A model generated the notes under the pieces. The model did no database searches and was not told the DNA's origin. It saw nothing but the letters and a program-made list of their open reading frames with translations. From assembly GCA_030690855.1 (NCBI GenBank), contig JAUYFR010000218.1, positions 1 to 5,059 on the forward strand: a DNA stretch of 5,059 nucleotides, read 5' to 3'. This document shows, in pieces, positions 1 to 4,574 of this stretch (position 1 is its first letter; the number at the start of each line of letters is the position of its first letter). Both the position numbers and the translations under genes were made by a program. Origin of the DNA: Gallionellaceae bacterium. Lineage in GTDB: Bacteria > Pseudomonadota > Gammaproteobacteria > Burkholderiales > Gallionellaceae.

Positions 1-116
1 GTGATTTCCAATTTGAATTGAGCCCCCGCGTGCTTTTCCAAAGCTTGGCCGTAATCAGTGTAAAGGCCACAGCGCCCACCGGGTGGAGTTTGTGAGATAA
101 CGCGAACATCAATCAT
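1..116 (-). CDS. Small unrecognised protein, N-terminal 38 residues (partial)
   Basis: This is an open frame on the minus strand that begins at 116 and leaves the window at position 1, so only the first 38 residues are visible. I do not recognise the family. The start is well supported: its ATG shares one base with the TAA stop of the MFS gene (TAATG), and a GGAG lies 8 bases upstream inside the MFS coding end. Translation is therefore probably coupled to the transporter. The visible part reads as a short strand (VRVIS, residues 4-8), a loop PPGGRCGLY with a single cysteine at residue 16, a helix (about 20-30) and a second strand (FKLEI, 34-38). A strand-Cys-helix-strand start would suit a thioredoxin-like or Rdx/SelW-like fold, but no CxxC is seen and this is only a guess. 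As the last visible gene of a sulfur-linked operon, a thiol role is plausible. Confidence 0.7.
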   Translation of the reverse strand, partial: MIDVRVISQTPPGGRCGLYTDYGQALEKHAGAQFKLEI

Positions 117-1420
117 TATTTATTCTCCAAGGCTGGGTTAATACGCGGATGCGTTTCTTCGCCAAACACTGCAAGCAAGCCGCCTGAGATGAACATTGAG
201 ATCGCTACAAACCAGAAGGCCGCTTCGACGGAACCGCTGAAATGCGCGGCGATGCCTAAGCCTAGCGCACCGATGCCGTAGCCTAAGTCGCGCCAAAAAC
301 GATAAATGCCAATGGCCGAGCCGCGCCAGTTGGGATGCGCGATGTCGGCAATGGCAGCAGAAAGATTCGGATAGAGTAAAGCCATACCAAAACCTGAAAC
401 CGCAGCGGATAGCGACCACCACATGACGCCCTCTTGCAACATCATCATTGCCACGCCTGCGCCGCATATCCACATGCCTAATACGTTAGGTTTGTGGCGG
501 CCGATATGGTCGGACAATTTGCCGGTGAAAAATTGCGAGCCGCCCCACACGAAGCCATAGATGCCAACGACCCAACCCACTTGTGGCAGCGATAAACCGT
601 GCTGATATAAAAACACGGGGTAGAACACCCACACCAAGGCGTCAACGAATTTTTCGACTAGCCCAGCTTGGCTAATTGCAGCGATACGTTTGTCGCGCCA
701 CGAAACAAGCGTAAATACTTCCCACGTGGAGGGCTTGTCGCTGATGTTGGTGGGGTAGCGCGGAGTGGGGCCAGTGCTAATGCCGGCTTTGTGTTTTGCC
801 GCCTCAGCCTTTGCCCAAGGCAAGGTGTCCTTCACCCACAATAATGTGAGTGTGATCGCCAGTAGTACGGTGGTCATGCCGAAAATTAACAAACCGGTGC
901 GCGCACCTAACATTGTCGCCAGATAGGCAGTGATGATGCCCGCCAGCGCCAAGCCGACGTAACCCGCAAACTCGTTCAAGCCGATGGTCAGCCCGCGTTG
1001 ATCGGCACGGGTGATATCTAATTTTGAAGTTTGCGTCATCGACCAAGTGAGCCCTTGGTTGATGCCGAGCAACACGGTGGCGAGCACAATCCAGCTCCAC
1101 GAAGGTGCGAAATAAACTAACAGTGGAATCGGCAGCGCTGCACTCCAGCCGAGTAGCAATACTTTTTTACGGCCGATATTTTCCGATAAACGTCCCGCGA
1201 CAAAATTGAGCGACCCTTTCACCAAGCCAAATGCCACCACAAAAGCGGTGAGCAACATGAAAGAGTTTTTCGGTACGCCAAATTCAGTTTCCGACAACGC
1301 CGGCACCACCGTGCGCATCATGCCGATGGTAAAACCCACTAGCATGACTTGCAGTAGTTGATGCAGGAATTGATCGAGGTTAACTCGAATACCGTGAGAT
1401 AAATTGAGTTGGGTCATCAT
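116..1420 (-). CDS. MFS transporter, 12 membrane helices
   Basis: This is a 434-residue inner-membrane transporter of the major facilitator superfamily. The signature cytoplasmic loop motif occurs in both halves: GRLSENIGRKK at residues 76-86 and GKLSDHIGRHK at 300-310. They are separated by a hydrophilic central loop at about 197-245, as expected for a 6+6 helix layout, and the length is normal for the superfamily. The gene begins directly after the stop of the MBL gene (TAA then ATGATG, no gap) and has no clear Shine-Dalgarno of its own, so it is probably translated by coupling; the second ATG (1417) is an equally possible start. Its stop overlaps the next gene by one base. The substrate cannot be read from the sequence. 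From its place between a persulfide dioxygenase-like gene and a small cysteine protein, export of a sulfur oxyanion or import of a sulfur compound is a reasonable inference, but drug or sugar-type MFS roles are not excluded. Confidence 0.93.
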   Translation of the reverse strand: MMTQLNLSHGIRVNLDQFLHQLLQVMLVGFTIGMMRTVVPALSETEFGVPKNSFMLLTAFVVAFGLVKGSLNFVAGRLSENIGRKKVLLLGWSAALPIPLLVYFAPSWSWIVLATVLLGINQGLTWSMTQTSKLDITRADQRGLTIGLNEFAGYVGLALAGIITAYLATMLGARTGLLIFGMTTVLLAITLTLLWVKDTLPWAKAEAAKHKAGISTGPTPRYPTNISDKPSTWEVFTLVSWRDKRIAAISQAGLVEKFVDALVWVFYPVFLYQHGLSLPQVGWVVGIYGFVWGGSQFFTGKLSDHIGRHKPNVLGMWICGAGVAMMMLQEGVMWWSLSAAVSGFGMALLYPNLSAAIADIAHPNWRGSAIGIYRFWRDLGYGIGALGLGIAAHFSGSVEAAFWFVAISMFISGGLLAVFGEETHPRINPALENK

Positions 1421-2152
1421 TTAACCCGCAATGTTAGCGGCAACCATCTTGTCCATTTCAGCCGGACGCGGTGGAATTTCCAGCAACAGGCTTTCGATGA
1501 ACGCTTCTTTATTCATCGACAGGCTCTTGTTCCAACGCTTCTCAAAACCGATGGTCGAGCTAGGCTTACCTGATAAACCTACACCGCACACGCTACCTGC
1601 CTGATGGCCGGGGAAAATCTCAACCTCATTCGGCAACGACAAGAGCTTGGCGTGAATACTGTCATACATTTGCGCCGACATTTCACGCTCACGACCTAAC
1701 AAATCAGGACGACCAATCGAGCCCACAAACAGTGTATCACCAGTGAGCACAAACCAAGGCGCCTCGGCACGGCGCATGTCGGTGACTAACAGGCAAAGGC
1801 TATCTGGTGTGTGGCCAGGTGTATGCAACACTTCCACATTCACATTACCTAAATTCAACGATTGACCATCGGTGAGCGGCATAAATTCAAACTTAACCTT
1901 GCCGGTGTCCGACTCATGTAAACAATACGGTGCGCCTACCATCTGTGCGAGTTTTTTACCGCCAGAGTAATGGTCCGCATGCACGTGTGTGTCGATCACG
2001 AAATTGATCGCGACGCCCGCCTTTTTCGCTTCTTCGATGTACCACTCTTCATCACCCGCCACCACATCGACCGCCATCGAATTCCCCTTAGTGCCACAGC
2101 CGAAGAAATAGGAAAGTGAAGATTCTTTTGTTGCCAGTTGTTTAAAAAACAT
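1421..2152 (-). CDS. MBL-fold protein, probable persulfide dioxygenase (ETHE1/CstB-type)
   Basis: This is a 243-residue cytoplasmic metallo-beta-lactamase-fold protein with no signal peptide. The metal motif THVHADH lies at 55-61, HTPGH at 110-114, TGD at 137-139, GRPD at 147-150 and PGH at 181-183. By family knowledge the iron ligands of ETHE1-type persulfide dioxygenases correspond to His56, His114 and Asp139, and Arg148/Asp150 match the conserved GRxD. The stretches GDTLFVGSIGRPDL and PGHQAGSVCG resemble the MBL half of CstB and related MBL-rhodanese fusions more than human ETHE1. Here the rhodanese half is missing, and a rhodanese domain occurs instead in the divergent regulator. The expected reaction is glutathione (or other low-molecular-weight) persulfide plus O2 giving thiol plus sulfite. 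A glyoxalase II-like hydrolase is the main alternative. The AAGGAGA ribosome site lies 5 bases before the start. The gene is 40 bases downstream of the DsrE gene and flush with the MFS gene. Confidence 0.92.
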   Translation of the reverse strand: MFFKQLATKESSLSYFFGCGTKGNSMAVDVVAGDEEWYIEEAKKAGVAINFVIDTHVHADHYSGGKKLAQMVGAPYCLHESDTGKVKFEFMPLTDGQSLNLGNVNVEVLHTPGHTPDSLCLLVTDMRRAEAPWFVLTGDTLFVGSIGRPDLLGREREMSAQMYDSIHAKLLSLPNEVEIFPGHQAGSVCGVGLSGKPSSTIGFEKRWNKSLSMNKEAFIESLLLEIPPRPAEMDKMVAANIAG

Positions 2153-2157
2153 TGCGT

Positions 2158-2164
2158 TCTCCTT
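2158..2164 (-). promoter_or_regulatory. Ribosome binding site of the MBL gene
   Basis: AAGGAGA read on the minus strand ends 5 bases before the ATG at 2152. It is the strongest ribosome site in the minus-strand operon together with that of the DsrE gene, and it fixes the MBL start. Confidence 0.8.
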
Positions 2165-2192
2165 GAATAGTTATTGAGTTAATTGTTGATGC

Positions 2193-2543
2193 TTAAAATA
2201 CTAAAACTTTGTCCGCCCAAACTGTCCACTCGGCTAATTCAGCCAAGGTGCTACGGTGTGTTCCGTCGGCAATATTGTCATCGCCCATACCGCGCGCATC
2301 CATGCAGGTGCCACAGATGCCAATTTCACCCCCATGCCGAACCACATTGCCAATCATCACTTCAGTGTTATAAAAACCTTGCGGCACTTTTTGGTTGCGA
2401 TGTGAGGCGGAAGCCGCATCGCCGATCAAAAAAACGCGGACTTTATTACCTTCCATTTTGGAAACCGCACCCGCTAAACGCAGGCCGTTGTAAGTGCGCT
2501 CACTACCGTAAGGCGCATCATTGAGAATATAGAGATGATTCAT
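2193..2543 (-). CDS. DsrE/DsrF-like family protein with CxxC
   Basis: This is a small soluble protein of the DsrE/DsrF-like (YchN-type) family, first gene of the minus-strand operon. Key features, numbered from the upstream ATG at 2546 (117 residues): the opening strand and PYGSERTYNGLRLA (12-25), typical of the family, a strand VRVFLIGDA (36-44), the cysteine motif ICGTCMDARG with Cys78 and Cys81, and a closing strand ADKVLVF at the C terminus. DsrE-family proteins form oligomers, and several bind or relay sulfane sulfur on a conserved cysteine; a persulfide carrier that feeds the neighbouring dioxygenase is inferred. The start is chosen at the second of two tandem ATGs because GGGAGG lies 5 bases before it but only 2 bases before the first, which is too close. 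The alternative start at 2546 adds one Met. Expression is probably driven by the promoter at 2589-2618. Confidence 0.9.
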   Translation of the reverse strand: MNHLYILNDAPYGSERTYNGLRLAGAVSKMEGNKVRVFLIGDAASASHRNQKVPQGFYNTEVMIGNVVRHGGEIGICGTCMDARGMGDDNIADGTHRSTLAELAEWTVWADKVLVF

Positions 2544-2548
2544 CATAA

Positions 2549-2554
2549 CCTCCC
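2549..2554 (-). promoter_or_regulatory. Ribosome binding site that decides the DsrE start
   Basis: GGGAGG on the minus strand. Spacing is 2 bases to the ATG at 2546 and 5 bases to the ATG at 2543, so the second ATG is favoured. Confidence 0.75.
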
Positions 2555-2588
2555 GAATTGGATTAACAATCTAAAAGTTGCTGGAATG

Positions 2589-2618
2589 ATTAAAACACTG
2601 GTTGATTGTTTATGTCAA
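2589..2618 (-). promoter_or_regulatory. Sigma-70-type promoter of the DsrE-MBL-MFS operon
   Basis: Reading the minus strand, a perfect -35 TTGACA (2618-2613) is followed after 18 bases by the -10 TTTAAT (2594-2589), a 5/6 match to TATAAT. Transcription would start near 2582, leaving an untranslated leader of about 36 bases with the ribosome site near its end. No other hexamer pair in the gap is as good. Such a near-consensus promoter would be active without an activator, which fits control by a repressor such as the divergent ArsR-type protein. Confidence 0.75.
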
Positions 2619-2630
2619 TATGATTAAAGT
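2602..2630 (+). promoter_or_regulatory. Possible promoter of the regulator-channel operon
   Basis: On the plus strand TTGATT (2602-2607) and TAAAGT (2625-2630) are 17 bases apart, each a 4/6 match to consensus. TATGAT at 2619-2624 is a better -10 (5/6) but has no good -35 partner. Either would overlap the minus-strand promoter, so a protein bound here would act on both directions. This is a weak call. Confidence 0.4.
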
Positions 2631-2664
2631 GTCATGTAAATATTCCAACGATTGATAGATTGAA

Positions 2665-3318
2665 ATGAAAGACGCGCGAAAAATTAAAGACCTGCTGTAC
2701 GAGCAGGTCGCCCGAATCGGTAAGGTTTTCTCTAGCCCCAAGCGCTTAGAGTTAATTGAACTTTTGTGTCAGGGCGAAAAAACCGTGGAAGCACTCGCTA
2801 ATGAAGCCTCGATTAGCGTGAAGCTCACCAGTGCGCATTTACGCGAGTTGCGTATGGCGCAATTGGTGGAGACTGAGCGACAGGGGAAAAACATCTACTA
2901 TCGCCTCGCCAATAAATCAGTCGCTGATTTGTGGGTGCAGGTGCATACCTTGGCGGAGGATAGACTGGTTGATTTGCAACTGGCCTTGCAGAGAATTGCC
3001 GATCAACCGGACGACCTCATTGCGAATGATCGCGATAGCTTGATGAAGGCGGCGCGCAAAGGCGAAGTGGTGGTGATTGATGTGCGCCCAAGTGAAGAAT
3101 ATCTAAATGCGCATCTACCCTTTGCGCGCTCTATTCCCATTGATGAGCTGCGCCAACGTTTATCTGAGCTACCGAAAGATCGCGCGATTGTGGCTTATTG
3201 TCGCGGCCCGTATTGTTTGATGGCGGTAGATGCTGTGACACTTCTGAAAAAAGAAGGCTACTCAGCTATTCATTTGCGAGAAGGCGTTGCCGAGTGGGAT
3301 GCTGCGCAAAAAATATAG
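2665..3318 (+). CDS. ArsR-type regulator fused to a rhodanese domain
   Basis: This is a 217-residue cytoplasmic fusion protein. Residues about 10-100 form an ArsR/SmtB winged helix: SSPKRLELIELL (23-34), the recognition region ISVKLTSAHLRELRMAQLV (50-68) and the wing ERQGKNIYYRL (71-81). A linker of about 20 residues leads to a rhodanese domain at about 122-215, with VVVIDVRPSEEYLNAHLP (135-152) and the active loop CRGPYC at 179-184. Cys179 is the expected persulfide-carrying residue. The metal motif ELCVCDL of classical ArsR is absent. Persulfide sensors such as SqrR and BigR use two cysteines in the DNA-binding domain; here only Cys35 is present there, so sensing may run through the rhodanese Cys179/Cys184. 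It probably represses its own promoter and the divergent operon. There is no recognisable Shine-Dalgarno before the ATG, which suggests low translation. The SLAC1-family gene follows after 35 bases. Confidence 0.92.
   Translation: MKDARKIKDLLYEQVARIGKVFSSPKRLELIELLCQGEKTVEALANEASISVKLTSAHLRELRMAQLVETERQGKNIYYRLANKSVADLWVQVHTLAEDRLVDLQLALQRIADQPDDLIANDRDSLMKAARKGEVVVIDVRPSEEYLNAHLPFARSIPIDELRQRLSELPKDRAIVAYCRGPYCLMAVDAVTLLKKEGYSAIHLREGVAEWDAAQKI
2689..2709 (+). repeat. Perfect inverted repeat inside the start of the regulator gene
   Basis: GACCTGCT (2689-2696) and AGCAGGTC (2702-2709) are exact inverted copies around a 5-base loop. The element starts 24 bases after the first base of the regulator's ATG. 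It encodes DLLYEQV, so the symmetry could be chance. It could equally fold in the mRNA near the ribosome entry site or serve as an internal operator. Confidence 0.55.
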
Positions 3319-3339
3319 TGCTTTAAAAAATAATTTATT

Positions 3340-3344
3340 AGGAG
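3340..3344 (+). promoter_or_regulatory. Ribosome binding site of the SLAC1/TehA-family gene
   Basis: AGGAG ends 9 bases before the ATG at 3354. With only 35 bases between the regulator stop and this start, and no obvious promoter in the gap, the two genes are probably co-transcribed while the channel gene is the better translated one. Confidence 0.7.
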
Positions 3345-3353
3345 TGCCACAAA

Positions 3354-4334
3354 ATGACCGAAACAAATTCACCCGCTACTGTGCAGGGCCGTCTTGAGCA
3401 CATGCCTATTTCCATGTTTGCTATCACGATGGGGCTTGCAGGCGTGACGATCGCACTTGAGAAAGCTGAGCATCTTTGGGCTTGGGCAGTCAAACCAGGG
3501 CAAGCAATGTTGCTGTTAACCGCCTTGGTTTATGCCGTGATCGCGGGGGCTTATTTGGCTAAATTTATACTGCATCGCAAGCACGTTATTGCTGAATTTA
3601 ATCATCCGATACGCTTAAGCTTTTTCCCCGCGATGTCGATTGGCATGATTCTGCTTGCGATTGCAGCGCAAGAAAATTACCCAGACTCCGCACTTTACCT
3701 ATGGTCGATTGGGAGTGCAGTGCAACTCATTTTTACGGTGGTTATTTTGTCTAATTGGATGCACCACGAAAAATTCCAAATTCAGCACAGCAATCCCGCG
3801 TGGTTCATTCCGATTGTTGGAAATATATTAGTGCCGATTGCCGGTGTACCTCTGGGCTTCAACGAAATATCTTGGTTTTATTACAGCGTAGGATTGATGA
3901 TGTGGGTCCCGTTGATGGCTGTTTTATTTAATCGTTTTTTCTTTCACCCCATGATGCCAAGCAAGCTTCTGCCTACGCTTTTCATTTTTATCGCTCCGCC
4001 GGCGGTTGGATTTATTGCGTGGATTAAATTGCACAATGGTGTGATTGATGACACCGCACACATTCTTTACTACTTCGCTTTATTTATTACGCTGTTACTT
4101 TTTTCGCAGATTAAATATTTCCTCAAAGTACCGTTCGCATTGCCTTGGTGGGCTTACTCATTCCCGATGGCCGCGATTACGATTGCAACGATGGTGATGG
4201 CAGAAAAAATTGGCGGCGCATTCTTCACGATGTTGGCAATTTTTTTACTTGCGGCGCTCATTTTGTTGATTGTGATGTTGGTCATCAAAACAGTTAGGGC
4301 AATGCTGCGTGGTGAGATTTGCGTTCCCGAATAA
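3354..4334 (+). CDS. SLAC1/TehA-family anion channel or transporter
   Basis: This is a 326-residue inner-membrane protein with about ten hydrophobic segments, from 19-35 to 289-312, the usual length and layout of the TehA/SLAC1/Mae1 (TDT) family. Recognisable family stretches are EHMPISMFAITMGLAG (15-30), FNHPIRLSFFPAMSIGMILLA (82-102, with HP and FFP), NPAWFIPIVGNILVPIAG (147-164) and PWWAYSFPMAAITIA (264-278). Phe270 is my candidate for the pore-gating phenylalanine known from Haemophilus TehA and plant SLAC1. TehA is named for tellurite resistance, but the family carries anions generally, including malate (Mae1) and sulfite (yeast Ssu1). Next to a persulfide-type regulator and opposite a probable sulfite-forming dioxygenase, sulfite efflux is an attractive inference. 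Substrate cannot be proven from sequence. The short polar C-terminal tail ends RGEICVPE. Confidence 0.9.
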   Translation: MTETNSPATVQGRLEHMPISMFAITMGLAGVTIALEKAEHLWAWAVKPGQAMLLLTALVYAVIAGAYLAKFILHRKHVIAEFNHPIRLSFFPAMSIGMILLAIAAQENYPDSALYLWSIGSAVQLIFTVVILSNWMHHEKFQIQHSNPAWFIPIVGNILVPIAGVPLGFNEISWFYYSVGLMMWVPLMAVLFNRFFFHPMMPSKLLPTLFIFIAPPAVGFIAWIKLHNGVIDDTAHILYYFALFITLLLFSQIKYFLKVPFALPWWAYSFPMAAITIATMVMAEKIGGAFFTMLAIFLLAALILLIVMLVIKTVRAMLRGEICVPE

Positions 4335-4374
4335 GCCCAAAAGAAAAAATTTGAACAAAAAAATAATGTTCTGT

Positions 4375-4388
4375 TTGATCCAGATCAA
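4375..4388 (+). promoter_or_regulatory. ANR/FNR binding site
   Basis: TTGAT-CCAG-ATCAA is a perfect match to the ANR/FNR consensus TTGAT-N4-ATCAA, lying in the gap upstream of the Cache sensor gene. Its centre is at 4381.5. No good -10 is found where a class II site (centre at -41.5) would need it. The best -10-like word is TATAAG at 4455-4460, which would put the site near -85, upstream of RNA polymerase as in class I activation or repression. This implies oxygen control of the plus-strand sensor gene. Confidence 0.75.
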
Positions 4389-4421
4389 TTAACTCGTTAA
4401 TTGCGATGCACCTGCCCCAGC

Positions 4422-4445
4422 CTACCCCCTTAAGTAGGGTGGTAG
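4422..4445 (+). repeat. GC-rich dyad/hairpin, possible regulatory site
   Basis: CTACCCCC (4422-4429) pairs with GGG-T-GGTAG (4437-4445): an 8-base-pair stem with one bulged T and the 7-base loop TTAAGTA. No T-run follows, so it does not look like an intrinsic terminator. The outer TACC...GGTA and the central TTAA recall NarL/NarP heptamer sites, but the spacing does not fit the standard 7-2-7 arrangement. It is downstream of the ANR/FNR box and 18 bases upstream of a TATAAG that could be a -10. Confidence 0.5.
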
Positions 4446-4454
4446 AATTCATCC

Positions 4455-4460
4455 TATAAG
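4455..4460 (+). promoter_or_regulatory. Possible -10 element for the Cache sensor gene
   Basis: TATAAG matches TATAAT at five of six bases. No convincing -35 lies 16-18 bases upstream, as expected of an activator-dependent promoter. Transcription would begin near 4467, giving a leader of about 108 bases. Confidence 0.35.
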
Positions 4461-4464
4461 CAGA

Positions 4465-4512
4465 CGGGGCATTTCCGAATGGCAATCGCCATGAGCATTA
4501 GCATTAGCCCCG
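4465..4512 (+). other. Potential leader RNA structure containing a 12-codon mini-ORF
   Basis: CGGGGC (4465-4470) can pair with GCCCCG (4507-4512), enclosing a second perfect hairpin ATGGC-AATC-GCCAT (4479-4492) and a tandem AGCATT repeat (4494-4505). The same bases hold a small open frame, ATG at 4479 to TAG at 4515-4517, encoding MAIAMSISISPA. A GGGG lies 9 bases before that ATG, a weak ribosome site. It may be a leader structure or leader peptide for the sensor gene, or nothing. It matches no riboswitch class that I recognise. Confidence 0.3.
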
Positions 4513-4574
4513 CGTAGCCGCCTTAAGTTAAACCCACATAGATGGATTCAACTAAAGTATTTGGGAGAGAGTGC

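Larger units (their letters stand above)
2582..2647. promoter_or_regulatory. Candidate operator region between the divergent operons
   Basis: Several symmetric and repeated words surround the two promoters. The 9-mer ATGATTAAA occurs directly twice (2586-2594 and 2620-2628); the first copy contains the minus -10 and the second overlaps the plus -10 candidates. TGGAAT (2582-2587) and ATTCCA (2642-2647) form an outer inverted pair, and ACACT (2595-2599) with AGTGT (2628-2632) an inner one. Both pairs centre near 2614. No single compact palindrome stands out, so the exact ArsR-type operator is not determined. The region is AT-rich, as is usual for operators of persulfide-responsive ArsR proteins. 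Confidence 0.4.

Noticed and set aside
138..1100. Other open frames of about 100 codons on the minus strand inside the MFS gene (138-473 and 804-1100)
   Set aside because: They are out-of-frame shadows rich in Arg and His, with no recognisable domain, lying wholly within a well-supported transporter gene.
2183..2524. Plus-strand frame antisense to the DsrE gene
   Set aside because: It mirrors a clear DsrE-family gene, shows Cys/His/Arg-rich low-quality composition and has no domain of its own.
2585..2645. GAAT...ATTC pair as a standard SqrR/BigR-like operator
   Set aside because: The half-sites are more than 50 bases apart, far too wide for one ArsR-type dimer; kept only as part of a candidate operator region.
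4353..4371. Hairpin GAACA/TGTTC after the SLAC1/TehA gene as a transcription terminator
   Set aside because: The stem is only five AT-rich pairs and no T-run follows, so an intrinsic terminator is not supported.
4294..4485. Minus-strand 63-codon frame over the end of the SLAC1/TehA gene and the regulatory gap
   Set aside because: It overlaps the channel gene end and the ANR/FNR box, has no family resemblance and no good ribosome site; the gap is better explained as regulatory.
4465..4512. Cyclic-di-GMP riboswitch in the sensor leader
   Set aside because: I cannot find the conserved GEMM core; only the presence of hairpins near a signalling gene suggested it.
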